Made by a program: the position numbers and the translations under genes. A stretch of 64,000 nt of DNA from Trichostrongylus colubriformis (lineage: Eukaryota > Nematoda > Chromadorea > Rhabditida > Trichostrongylidae), in the NCBI GenBank assembly GCA_963978905.1, contig OZ022261.1, forward strand, positions 1,737,992 through 1,801,991, read 5' to 3'. Within the stretch, counting starts at the first letter, position 1; each line of letters starts with the position of its first letter. The notes beneath the pieces were generated by a model. That model was not told the origin of the DNA. It ran no database searches and was given only the letters and a program-made list of their open reading frames with translations. This document shows positions 22,510-35,000 of the stretch, in pieces.

Positions 22510-22597
22510 AGACTTGCGGTTTGAGATTATATTTCGAACTGCATTTTGTCCATATCCTAACCAGGTTTTTCATCCCATCGCAACTAGGTGTTAAGTA

Positions 22598-23117
22598 TTA
22601 AAGGCAGTGATAGGGGAAATTCGGACGAAGAGTGAAAAAAGCAGTGAACATGGAAGCCGAGATTTCTAGAATTAGTACAGTGAAGGGAAAACGGATGGAA
22701 ATGGCCAAAGACCAGAGAAATAGGACCCCTCCCCACAGTTAATCCTCGACGTGGATCCTTTCCGTGAAGAGGCGGGTAGTCCGGACGAGTTGTCCATCGG
22801 CTTGTTGCCATGTCGTAAACACGAAGAGCTGTTCGGGAATGAGAAAGCTTTTTTTTTTTTGAGTGAGCTTCAAGCTAAACCGAGAAAGCGGGTCGCGATA
22901 CCTTCCATTCGCACCCCAGCCAATCAGTCGCCAGGAGGCGGACCGAGTCAAGAAAGGCGGCTGGAGCTAGAAAGGTCGCTTTTGCCACAGCTCGAGACGC
23001 GCCATTCGCGGGGATTTCACCGCAGATAGGCTTCATAGACCCCTAGTTTTGAGTAAATGACTACTCCTTTTGGCGATTCCTTATCACGCTTATTACCTCT
23101 ATCACGGTCTTTAAGCT
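22598..23117. repeat. Dispersed repeat family A, copy 2
   Basis: Same ordered blocks as copies at 8666 and 46036: AAATTCGGACGAAGAGTGAAA, AAAACGGATGGAAATGGCC, TCCTCGACGTGGA, GGCGGGTAGTCCGGACG, and a 3' block with AAATGACTACTCCTTTTGGCG. Contains a run of T at 22850. Confidence 0.75.
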
Positions 23118-23473
23118 TGGATGGGAAGCACATTGAGTTTTACATTGACTAGTCCCTGCAAGTGACTGTATGAACCAAGTACGCAGTCAAAGCCTCTGTG
23201 GTCTGAATGGGTCTAATATGCGTCGTAGCATAAAAGGAGATTGATTAGCACCTGACAAATGTGAGACTTCAAAAATTTAGTCGAAATGCTCCAAGGATTG
23301 CGAAAGCGTTAAGAAAATGTTTTTGAGTATTTCGGTGCCGAACTCCGTTTCTGACCTGTAATAATGTAATTTGACAAAAGTTGTAACAAACGTAGTACAA
23401 CAATAACTTGCACTACTTCTGTTTGAAAGAGATTTGGCCTAAAGCAATCCTTTCTGAGCATGTTGAACAGTAA

Positions 23474-23603
23474 GGCCGCGGTCATACTTTGCGCAGCTGC
23501 ATTAGTTGACGCCGGTGCCGGCGTCAATTCACGCAGGTGCCTGCGTGAGTTGACGCCGGCACCGGCGTCAACTAACGCAGCTGCGCAAAGTATGACGGCG
23601 GCC
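23474..23603. mobile_element. Harbinger-like MITE, short near-palindromic type
   Basis: GGCCGCGGTCATACTTTGCG to CGCAAAGTATGACGGCGGCC, nearly self-complementary over its whole 130 bp, flanked by TAA on each side (23471-23473 and 23604-23606). It lies 35 bp from the maT element. Confidence 0.85.
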
Positions 23604-23638
23604 TAATTGACCAACTCACCCACTGGTACTCGTATATA

Positions 23639-24924
23639 TAGGGTGGCTCATAAGTATGTTCGCATTTTTCAAAACCTTCTAAAAATTTCAAAACTGTTTC
23701 GATTCGCTACACCAATATTGTTTCCCGTTTCGCAGGGTGTGTATATACTTGTGCCAATATGGGGTATCAGTTCCTCAAAAATGCGACCTACTGCACATCG
23801 CGAAACTATTGCACTTCTCGTCGACAATGGACACAAGGCTGCGGACATTGCTCGCCTCCTCAGGATGAATCCAAGGACCGTCCAGAAGATCGTGAAGCAG
23901 TACAGGGAGACAGGATCAGTCCAGCCGAAGAAGAAAAGCGGCCGTCCCGTTACAGTCAACACGCCACAGCTCGTAAGGTCATCCGAGAAAGGATCAGGCG
24001 CAACAACCAGCGAAGCCTCAACAAACTTGCTTCAGATCTACGAGTCTCCCGAAGAACCGTCCAGAGAATTGTCAAATGTAACCTGGCATTCCGTAGTTAT
24101 CGCATCTTTCGTGGACAGATGCTAACGCCTGCAAACAAGGAGAACCGATTGAGGAAAGCCAAGGTTTTGCTGCAAAAGTTGGGCGAGGCACGCATCTCCG
24201 ATATCATCTGGACCGATGAGAAGATATTCACTATTCAAGCAGCCCCCAACTCACAAAACCAAAGGCAGCTGCTGCGTCCGTCAAGCGGAAACTCCGGACA
24301 ACGTGTTGTACGCACCAGATCGCTTTTTCCAAAATCCGTGATGGTTTGGGCCGGAATCACCTCTGAGGACAAGACTCCCCTGGTTTTCGTCGAGAGATCG
24401 GTCATCAACGCCCAAACTTACCAGGAAGAAATCCTACGTGATGTTCTTCTTCCCTGGGTTCAGTCCAAACTCCCCGATGGAAGATGTGTGCTTCAACAGG
24501 ACTGGGCCCCCGCACATTCGGCAAAGTCCACTCTCGAGTTCTGTGAACGCAATTTTCTTGGCTTTTGGGACAAGGATGTGTGGCCGTCTAACTCCCCCGA
24601 CTTGAACCCAATGGATTTCTCCGTCTGGGGTTATTTGGAGCAGAAAGTCAGCTGTCGAAATTATCAAGACCTGGACTCGCTGAAGGTTGCGTTGACGAAA
24701 GCGTGGAACGAGATCGACACGGACTACCTACGTGCCACCGTGCAGTCAGTCGAGGAGAAACTTCGAGCCTGTATCAAAGCCCGAGGCGGTCACTTCGAAC
24801 ATCTTTTGTGAAAAATAGTTCTTTTTGGTGTTGTCTTTTAAAAATAAATTTGTTGTTGTGAAAATGTGTTTTAATGATCTTTTACCGGTACTGTTCCATG
24901 CGAACATACTTATGAGCCACCCTG
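23639..24924 (+). mobile_element. maT-type (Tc1/mariner superfamily, DD37D) transposon
   Basis: TIRs AGGGTGGCTCATAAGTATG at 23640 and CATACTTATGAGCCACCCT ending at 24923, with TA dinucleotides on both sides (23637-23638 and 24925-24926). The 1.29-kb length and the internal transposase frame are those of a complete element. The TIRs differ by very little, which points to recent insertion. The transposase is described separately. Confidence 0.92.
23781..24811 (+). pseudogene. maT/Tc1-mariner transposase, one frameshift
   Basis: ATG at 23781 opens MRPTAHRETIALLVDNGHKA with an HTH (AADIARLLRMNPRTVQKIV) and a KKKSGRPVTVN linker (GRPR-like). Near 23965-23975 the frame changes. In the second frame a second HTH (SLNKLASDLRVSRRTVQRIV) and the DDE domain follow to the stop at 24809-24811. 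Catalytic residues seen are D in WTDEKIF, D in QQDWAPAH and D in SPDLNPMDF; 37 residues lie between the last two, the maT (DD37D) signature. Only this single indel separates the copy from a full-length frame, so it is either a very young pseudogene or an assembly indel. Confidence 0.88.
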
Positions 24925-25199
24925 TAGTCTAGTCGCTATGTAGCTATGGTGATAGATTGATAACGCTGTAGTCAAGAATGGTTTTTATAATGAAGTGATG
25001 ATATGCAGAATGTCACGTAGCTCATCTTTACTGTCTATTTCTGGTGATGACCGCTTCTTTTCAAGGGATTGCTCAGGAGTTATGATTGAGCGATGGTGTG
25101 CTCACTGCAATAACTTTAGGAACCAACATAGTTCTGCGCTCCTACCTCGCAGTCACCGCGTCGTCGGGCAGGCGTTGCGGCGCGAATTCTCTTTCTTCA

Positions 25200-25350
25200 G
25201 TCGCCTGCATACTACGCGGTGCCGGCGACAGAGCGTGGCTGCATCGGCTCTGCGTCTCCGCACGTGTCACTCTTCCTCGTTTCCTGTGAGCGCAGCCACG
25301 CCCTGCCACGGGCAGGCATGCCGGCGCTACTGCAAAGTATGAAGGCGGCC
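25200..25350. mobile_element. Harbinger-like MITE, long type
   Basis: Starts near GTCGCCTGCATACTACGCGG and ends TGCAAAGTATGAAGGCGGCC, with the GAGCGTGGCTGC and GCAGCCACGCCCTGCC inner pair. About 620 bp upstream of the aex-3 start. Confidence 0.75.
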
Positions 25351-25970
25351 TCAGTGGCGCGCACACTCACACTTGTTTTTCGGAGAGGGGCTCTCTGATG
25401 TGTTCCTATTTGTATAATGGGTTTCTTCAATATGCATAAAGTTCTCTTCTTGCCGGAAATGCTCTCGTTCCTTTTTCTGCTTTTTTCTTCGAGTTCGGAT
25501 TTGGAGGCACATACCGCGCTCTCTGGGAGGAGGGGCTCGGTTTGATCGTCATTGGCTGTTAAGCACTGGGAGACGGTTTTGCCACACCTCCTTACCTGCA
25601 ATAGGACTACAAATGACGATCAAGCCGTGTCCTTTCTCCCAGCGAGCGTGGGATGTGCCTTTGAAAAAAATTACCGGGATTTCGATCATAGTTTTTTCTC
25701 ATAATGTATAATGTATTTTACAGATATTGACTTGTAGCGCCGCCTTCTTCCCTTCTGTACAGACTGTCGAATTTTGTTGAAGTCTTTGCTTGTTATCGCT
25801 GCTTTCCGGAGTGACTGTTTGAAGTCTTTCACGGAGAACAGCACCACAGCAGGTAAGATAGTTGCGTTAGTGAACCATGCGACAGTTCTTTTTTCTAACC
25901 CGCGTGGATGAAACTTTGAATTTTCTTTCGCATTTCGACTAAAGTGTGCTCAATCAGATGTCCGCACGTT
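25351..25970 (+). promoter_or_regulatory. Upstream region of the aex-3 gene, with a short uORF
   Basis: No core promoter element can be named. Just before the start codon there is a possible (trans-)splice acceptor, CTCAATCAG at 25949-25957. It is followed at once by an upstream ATG (25958) whose six-codon frame ends at a TGA (25976-25978) that overlaps the main start region. This uORF is out of frame with the main ATG at 25971. If the acceptor is a spliced-leader site, the uORF would be the first ATG of the mRNA. Confidence 0.35.
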
Positions 25971-26047
25971 ATGTCTGACAAGGAAAAGGAACTATGTCCA
26001 CGCTTGATAGACTACCTCGTTATAGTTGGGAAGCGGAACAGAATAAG
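25971..26047 (+). CDS. aex-3: aex-3 first coding exon (uDENN start)
   Basis: [25 protein letters not shown] followed by donor AG/GTAAGT. MADD proteins begin with the same element (K-x-x-x-C-P-R-L-x-D-Y-L-x-I-V-G). The ATG chosen is the only in-frame one. The next intron is about 1 kb and carries a Harbinger-like MITE at 26284-26495. Confidence 0.85.
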
Positions 26048-29000
26048 GTAAGTTACCATTTTCAGAATATGTGAGTGTTTTGTGTTCAGAGACTGAGAAA
26101 TATGACGCTAGTCGAAGTCACTACGAGATGTAATTTGGTTAGTGATTGAATATGAAAGTGGGTATACGAAGTGGTGCCGCAGTGGAAAAGAGTACTACAT
26201 GAAAGGCCGGAATCGGAAGGCCGAACCTCCTCTTGCGTCCGTTGATTTTCGTCGGCAGACGTGTTTGTCTTGTTCAGTCCTTAGGCCGCGTTCACACTTT
26301 GCGGTGCTGGCGGTAGGACGTGACTGCGTGTCTTTGCGTCTCCACTGTGCCATCCTGTCTCGTTGTCTGCACCTCCCCCGCGCCACTGTGCTTGAACGCA
26401 GCCACGCCCTGCCGGCGCAGAGTATGAATGCGGCTTCAAGGCGTGTCGTGCCTGATCGCAGCCATACCCTGCCAGCGCAAAGTATGGAAGCGGCCTAACA
26501 CGGCTCCAAGGCGTGCCGTGCTTGAACGCGCCACTGCAAGTTCATGTTGAGGGCGCAAAGCGCGTTTGCTTTTTGGGTTACCTGGATTTCCTTCATAGCG
26601 AACAGGTTTGTTCCTTTCAAGTACTCACGCTATGCCCCGTCTAGAAGAATTAATATAGGTTTCTCGAAAAAGAACGAGTCGTTTTAAAAGATTGTTGTTC
26701 ACGTGAACGAGCGCTGTGTCTCGGCCGATAGCCAGAGATGCTGTGTCGGGAACAAAAGTCAATGGGAGCACAGTGGTCCAGTTTCTCGGCTTCTTTTCCA
26801 TTTCATTTAATTTTTCTTCACTGTTGCGGTACTGGACACCTCAACTTTTATATTCGATTAACTAACATTTGCACTGCCCTTGACTAGGTGGGTGGTACAA
26901 ATGTTGACTACCATGTGACACTTATGGATTTTCTAATTCATCACCTATAAGTTTCGATCTACTGCCCCATGGAGGAACACAATAATCTGGTCAATCGCGA
27001 AAATTGCCACTCAAAAGTTAATGGGTACCTTGCGGTAAAATCATGTGTCTCGGCTTCATCAATATATTTCAGAAATAGTAACAAAGGCAATGGAACTGGG
27101 CGCACTCATTCGTTGATCAGCTATCCTGAGATACTCAGACGGTAAATTCCAACACTCTGAGATTTCTTACTAAGCGGTATAAGCGCTTCATAATGTAACA
27201 GGTACCCAACAGACGATCACCAGGATTTTCCCCTGCCCACTGATGTCACAGTGTTTTGTCAGCCTGAAGGATGTACAACACTAGGTTGTTAATTTTTACG
27301 GTGTGTCAAATGATTTTATGACAGCAATGTGCGATATTTCAGACACTCACTCGAGATGCGGCCAGGGCCGTGATCCTCAATTTTTCGTTTTCATGTTAAC
27401 GGAAAAGGACTCGGCAAAAATAAGATATGGTGTCTGTCTCAATTTCTATCAACGCTCGGACAAAAGAGTAAATAATGCAGGCCGATCGAGCGAAAGAACA
27501 TTCTCCTCCGAGAAAACGCAAGTTTCTTTGCACAATATCTGTAGTTTTTTTTAACAATCTGTTTTTCCCTTATCACGTTCATGACGTTTTTATTTTAAGA
27601 ATTTTTGTTTCAGTAAAGGACGCACATTCTCATTGACTAGTTTGTGTTTGATCTCGCACCACCCTTTTGTCTCAATCTTTCATGACTTGCTGGTTTTGTT
27701 GAAGCACATCATTGATGGCTGCAATTATCGAGCGGCACAGAAGAATATCATCAGGTTTGTCACTGCTCAATTGTCCATTCGCAAGATGATGAAAATGCAA
27801 AAACCATCACAGAATAGTACATCCACTTCCCTTTCTTGGGCAAATCCAAATCTAATTTTTGGTTCGTAGGTTGTAGGAGATTTCATTTTTTTCGCATGCT
27901 TTTCTTCGAGGTAAAACTCTTCGTACAATCGTAAGTGTGGAGCATTTCTTCAGAAAGCAATGGTTGCGCTGATTAGGGCTGTTGAAAGGCTGAAAACGAC
28001 CTCTTGATATTTGTAATAAAAGTAGTGAGGGACATGAAGACATGTGCAAAAAAATTGTAGTGGAAGGCGCACCGCGAGCTCTTCAGAGGTGGAGCCATGT
28101 TGAAGGAATGGTGCACGGAAAAATGAATTTGTCCGTTACCCATGTATTTATGTCGTGTTTGATCAATAAGGGCGGCATGCAAAGATTCAATCTCCTCAGA
28201 GTAAATGCTCGTCCCGTTGTACTCCGCGGTCGGAGACGAATAGTGGGACTGTTCACAAAACTTTCTTGTCACTATATGTCTCCAACTGCGGCAAACGGCG
28301 AAGCGAGCCTTTCCTCTGAGGCCCCGCCCACTCGGCCATTTCTTTGAGGAGCTGTATCTTAGCCGGAGCCCAGAAAAAGCTAGCTCGGAGGGTGTGAAGT
28401 GTCGGTCGCGCAAAGATTTGTGAACGATAGTTTAAAAAACGCCACTAAAACCGGTTGCACTCCATATCGACCCCTCCTTTTGTATCTTGGTTATTGACCG
28501 AAATAGTGTTCGAAGTTCGGGATTCCAGTGGCCTAGTTCGGCTCCGAGCCCGTGTGCGGAACGAATGACTCCCCTTGCTCCATAGAATCCCTTATAAGAG
28601 CGACCATACACTCTGGTTCTTACTGTAAGCCTTTCCAGGTTATTGGCAGAGTGGGATAGTCGAGGAACATTCAAGATCGAGGAAAGCTCTTTCACACAGC
28701 CATGACTCGGTCTCTTTTGCTCTTCACAGCAGAAATGCACTCCTTGAGGGACTCCACTATATACTTCATTTCGTTTGTTGTTTTCTCTTTTGGAGAAGAC
28801 CTCAATTCCTTTACAACGCTGTGGCTCCTTCGCAGCATCTCTTTTGGGGGCGGAGGGCTTGGATATATCGGTGTTTGAGCAGGTCGGCCCCTTCTGGAAA
28901 CGTGCCGGTCAGCGATCCGTTATTCGGAATCCCAGTTTGAATTAACTTCTGAAACCGAGTTGTTCACCGGTTACCCTCGCACACTGACCGCTGAACTTGG

Positions 29001-32000
29001 TTGGGGATTCTGCGCCCGACTTCCAGATGTCATCGTATCGTTCGCACCGATATCTTTGCGACTTCCTGGCGCTGGGCATCTTAAATGGTTATAAGTGAGA
29101 AAAATTTTATCGCTGGAATAGTCAACTAGGATAGTGCTATACCTAAATTTTCAAGAGGGGTTCAAGAAGAACAGGTGTACTACGGTCAGGTTTAGGGATC
29201 TGGTATGGTCAGTGTTGACTGGTCACTGGCATGATGTAATTCCTCCCGAAGCAATGCGAGAGATTAAGGAGATTGAAACTTGGATTCTCATGCTGCTCAG
29301 TTCACCTGTACCTGTGCCTGGCAAGACTAAAGTGCAGTTAGAAGTGAGCATGTTTTGGAATCCTCTTTGTAGAGCCTCTCGAGAAGTAAACTGAGTGGTA
29401 TTTTTGTATTTTTGTTTGCAGGTCATGCCTCCTGATATATCTCCTATTTTGGAATTTGCGTTGCCCGATCACACTCGCTTCTGTTTAGTGGATTTTCCGC
29501 TTCATTTGCCTTTTGAATTGCTCGGAGTCGACGCAGCGGTCCGTATTTTAGCGGCCATAATGCTTGAATTCAAGGTGACAACTTATTCCATGTTCTTACT
29601 GTTGGAACTTTTAAAAGTGTTGTTTCATGTGGTCGGATGGGGCGTTCATTCCCTCGGTCTCGCGTACATGCATATGTATGGGAGAGGAGGGGGTAGTTTG
29701 GGACCTTACGGTCCAGGTTGGGTTGGTTGCGGCCGTGACTCAAATGGATAGGGCTGAACTCTATATCTCTTTGTCACGTTGTGAACAAGATTCTAGTGGC
29801 TAGCCAAATGTCTTGTACTCAGTATAGGAATAGTGCCGATTTATTTGAAGACACACCTTGCAATGACCAGCTTAGTCGACTTACCCTTTTGAGGCACCAT
29901 TACCTTGGGTAGCCATCCGAGACGCACCCTTCCTGCGTCGTCAAGCTGCACCATAACGGCGCTACACCCACTCAATCCCACTATTACCACGCGCTTTTAG
30001 CTCAGCTGACCAATAAAGAAGCACAAGTGGGCGTGGTCAGAGTGGGTTCGAGCGGGTGTAGCGCCATGATGGCGCAAAAAGTGTGCATTGTGGATGAGTA
30101 CTCAAGGATCTACTGCCCTAGGATCTATGTCACTAATCTGATTATCGTGAGGTATGCCTTCAGCCCTAAGTCATTACGATGGGAAACGAGTGCGGTCTGT
30201 TCTAGTCAAATTATTTCTTCTTCATTATTTGTCGCACCGTTACAGCCACTCATCTTGTTTCTTCTCCATTTTTAATTTGGTTATGTACGCTGTTTTACTA
30301 AATAGAAAAGCTTAGGTTGTTATTCAATCTCGTAACTACAATGCTGTTAGTATGTGTGTGCTGTCTTTGGTTCATCTCTTGTATCCACTCGAATATATGT
30401 TTCCCGTCATACCCTTGCTACCCGCCTATATGCCCTCGGCGGAACAGGTGGGTGGTGTGCCAGAACGAATACACCTTTTTTCTGATCTAGGCTTTCTTCT
30501 CTCGACTTGTTTGTATGATAGCTACTTTATTGTATTACAGCTACTGCTTGCTCCAACTCCTTTCCTGATTGGTGTTCCTGCTTCCTTTTTTGCACATAAA
30601 AAGATTAAGGAGGCGCCGAGTGATATTATTCTTGTTGATTTGGACACTAACCACGTCACTGTACCAGATGACATATTCATTCCTAAGTTACCTGAACCTG
30701 ATGCTACGAATTTGAAGGTCAGTTTTGATTTTTTGAATGCTGTATGGAGTAGAATGACCGATTATCTGTGAGCCCGAGCTCTACCACGTCGTTGAAACGG
30801 TCAGATTGCTGTATGTAACGGTGGTGATGAGAACAAGAAGCGTAGAGGTAGAGATAGGGTAGAAGTCAGCCGCATAAGGTGCGACAGATAGGTAGACAGA
30901 CAAACAAACACTTTAAACTTTTAGTTTATGCATATATCAGCTTTTCTTAATCATTCCTTCCCTCCCTGGAATCAGCTTAAGCTTTATTTTCCGGTAGATA
31001 TTAAAGGCACGTTCCGCGCTCGCTAATGGGTGGAGTAACAGTTGACTCTCCATTGATTGTTGGCGGCTGGGAGGCGGTCTCTCCACGTCCTATGGCCTGC
31101 AGTGGGGCGTGGTCGGTTCGCCCCCGGAGCCAGACAACCAATAGAGAGTCTACTGTTACTCCACCCATCAGCGAGCGCGGAATGTGTCTTAATTAAACTC
31201 TGTGAAACTTTCAGAATAGCCTCAGTGTTGCAATCAACAAAATGAGTACGGTTGTCCATGATGAAGGTGCAGGACGTCTGGACTCGAGTTATGCGATTGA
31301 CGCTGACATGGTGGACATATCGTGCCGAGTTGCCATGGTCCGGTTCACTTCATGACTTGACTACTCGTCAATGTTATTTAATGTACTGTTTTCAGATCAA
31401 ATTCTTTAACTCTCCTAATGTATTTGGAAATTTTTCGGAGCATACCCGAACTCTTCGACTGTATCCGCGACCAGTTGTCACTTTACAGTCAGAGTCGTTC
31501 TTGAGGAGTCGTCCACAGTGTACTCAGTTCATAACTGATCTATGCAGGTTTCATGTTTAATCATTTTACGACTCGAATGTAGTTTTGGCTTAGAAATTTG
31601 TTGAAAAGTCCACCGTGTAGCTGAAGCGAAAAAAAAAGACATCTAAAATTGAAGACGGCTTGATAAAGGCGCCAGGCGCCGAAAGCCTGCCTAGAAGGCT
31701 CAAACTTCTTTTGCTACCATTTTTTGCAATCGGTTTTGTGAAATCTATTTTGAGTCTTTTGGAATAAACTTTTGAACTTTTTTTTTTTTTTGAAAGGCAA
31801 TGTAATAGCGATGTAAGTAGTAGAACCACAACAAGTGTTTTAGAAACCTCCAAGCGGTTTCCTGGCACGAAAGGAGCAAAGCCACTTAGCACATGCATTG
31901 GCTACTACCGTAAGTAATGGATGGGACCATCTACGTACACCCCCTAAAGGGTCATCACCTGGTACTGTCACTCAAAAACACAACTCGCGATATCCAGATT

Positions 32001-35000
32001 GGCCGACTTATCCCTTGAGCAATAGTTACTCAGGTAACCATCGAGGGTGCACATTTTTTTGCTCAGCCACGATGTGCCATTACGGCGCTACACCTGCTCG
32101 AAACCACTCCGACCACACCCATTTGACGTCCCTCATTGGTCAGTTGAGCAAAATGGGCGTGTTCGGAGAAGATTCGAGTAGGTGTAGCGCCATGATGGCC
32201 AACCGTGGAGGTGTGGATAAGGTGTAACCTGGATAGTTACCCAAGGAACTCTTTCTCAAGGAGATAGGTCGGCTCATGTGATTATGGCGATATGTGCCTT
32301 TAACGTGACAATTCAGTGGATTTTACCGTCCTCGCCACTCCCGTCTCTCGGGTATTGAGAGACAACACAGTTTTGGGAAGGGGTATCCGGCCTTTTTCGA
32401 AATGGATAGGGGCAGTTGTAGGGAACTGCGACAGTGATCCGCCTGTCGAAACGCATTGAACGAAGTCGGTCACGCTGCTCGCGACGCGACGTACTGATAT
32501 CAGCCGTTAATTATTGCCATTTACCATTGTCAGCAATCATTATCCTAAATTTCAGAACCCAGGCTGTAGAATATTTCGCCGAATGTTGCTTGTGTCCAAA
32601 AAATGAAGCGTTTGTTCGTGTCCAAGCGGGTATTGAAAGTCCATCTCAAATCGGAGACAAGGCCAAATGGTTTAATGAATCGCTAATGCCTGTACATTTC
32701 ACGGTGAGTGGTCGTTTGTGAAGTTTGCTTCAGTTTCCTCATTATGGGAATTCTCATCAGGTCTATCCGAACGATTCCTCACTTTCGTACGCATATTTTT
32801 CTCACGCTCGTAATGGCGAGACCATTGATACTGACAGTGATGAAAACGACACGAGATCTATTGACAGCTCTTCCAGCATAGATGATCTGGTGTTTGATGA
32901 CCCAGAAGTCTCTGGTTAGTTTACGTGTGCCTTTCACTTCTTATTTATTCGCCTCCCAGCCATTTATTTATTCATTTATCAAATATGTCAGGCGACATGC
33001 CTTTAATTTGGTGTTCAGAACGTGAGATCGCTGTTAAACCCCTGGCGGAAGTGAATGATGTGTACAAAGAACCTTTGATTTTGGAGATTCCGCCTAGTGA
33101 CAGCGTGGTTTCTGTTGGGAGTTCCTTCAGCAGCGGCAGGTGGGCGTTCTTCGCTTTCAAATATTTCTGCTTAAATTTGATGACTGAATGATGCCTTCAA
33201 GGCGCATCAGACTGATTTTTGTTTTTCATCTTACACAAAATATTAGGTGTGAAGACACTCTTTCACTTCTTTCACCTAAAAGATCACCACCTACAGGGAT
33301 CTTTTCCTCTGATACCATCGCTGATGAGTTCCAGAGCATTGCGATATTTTCATCATTTCGCAAGTTGCCGTGATATCATAGGTCTAGCTACTTGCGGGCA
33401 CCTTCGTGGATGGGGACCATCGCTGTGGTATGGGGAGAGGCTGAATTTGTCACAGCCCAGACATCGCAGGTAAACCTTCAAGGTGATGATTAAGCGCAAT
33501 GAGAGCGCGAGACTGCTGATAATGCAAAAGAAGAACCAAGGATATCAGAGATAGAAAATGACAGGTTGAGATGGGGTGGCCGTCATCCAATATGCTAGGG
33601 AACGAAGCTCGTAGTATATATGCCGATGTAAACGCAAAAAGGAATCTGGCATTTTGAACTCCATTAACGATTGAGAAATCAGTCGCTGCCGTATTCATCA
33701 GTCTGAGAGGGTACACGGACTGCTCTGGAGTCCGACTGAGCCGAATTCTGCTGCTGGCACCCGTCCGGTGTGGTGCGGTACGGCAGTATAGGTGATAAGT
33801 GGTGTCCAGTGATTGGGTTGATTAAGGATTTCCATAGAGTAACTGATATGTCAAAAAAGGTGGGGTCGATTGGTCGAATTTTTGCGCGAACGCCCGCGGC
33901 GAGTGCGACGCCGCAAAGCGAAAATTCGACCAATCGACCCTTACCCTGTCAAAAATAGCAATTCACTGTGGAGATCAGATGCATGCTTTCATGACTAGAG
34001 GTAGAAAGGTCTCTTTCGACGCGGTATCTCTTCTTTCGACGTAGGTTAGAAATCTTCAAACACCATCGTTTTTTATTCCAGTAATTAATCTCATTTGTTG
34101 CTCTTCCGTTATATCAGTTCCACTGACTGCTGTTTAAATTTTCAGGTCCAGTCCAGCGTCGTCAGTTTCAGCTTCCGCTGTTGATAGTGAGGCAGATTTT
34201 GCAAGGCTTGCTGAAAATCTTGCTCTGAAATCGGATTCCAAGGTAACACTTCTGGATAGACTTCGCCTTTCTTGTTTTTGAAAGATACCGTTGACTCCTA
34301 CATATGAAGAGTAGTGCCGTTTGCCGCTAAGAGTATGCTGCTTTGCTAAATTTGAGCGTTTCATAGGTACATGATGTGTCCATCTTCTTGTTTTTCTTCT
34401 TCTATGTTCATCATAATCTTCATTTCCACCATCACCACACTGAAATCGGTCGTCGGTGGAAGATCGATGGCGGCCCCGCTTCTTAACCTCTTTGTACTTT
34501 TCTAGGGCGACTTTTCATTTGATCACGAGGAGCGGAAAGATGTCGAAACCACCCCTATTTCTCGAAGGCGTACACAAGGTGGTGTGGACGTGAGCGAAAC
34601 AACTTTCAAAACAGCGCCGCTCAAGGGAATGCGTATTAAGGTGAAAATGAGAATTCTCGCTTTTTCAGATTATGTGTAGGCTTTTCTTGAAATGCTTGAG
34701 GACTCACTCGCTTTAGCGTTTGTCACACTTGGTCGAGGGTCCGCTTTTTAGGTACATTGACTCCACTCTCCTTGATTGTATGTAAAATGTGAATTACGCC
34801 AGTTAGTCTAAAGTCTGCATGTAATGTTTAGTCAACATTGCTTCGGACCCTCTAGGTTGCACCCCGTGCACTTGTTCGGAGGTCGTGGCCGTGCCGTCGA
34901 AACCAAGCTTGGCGCATCCTGTCAAGTACTGGGGCCATGCGAAATCGTTGCCCTATAGTATTTTTTCGAATATGGCTCAAACCCGTAAGTGTGGCGGTCG

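Noticed and set aside
28432..28740. 102-codon minus-strand frame in aex-3 intron 5
   Set aside because: No known domain and antisense to a real intron; not supportable.
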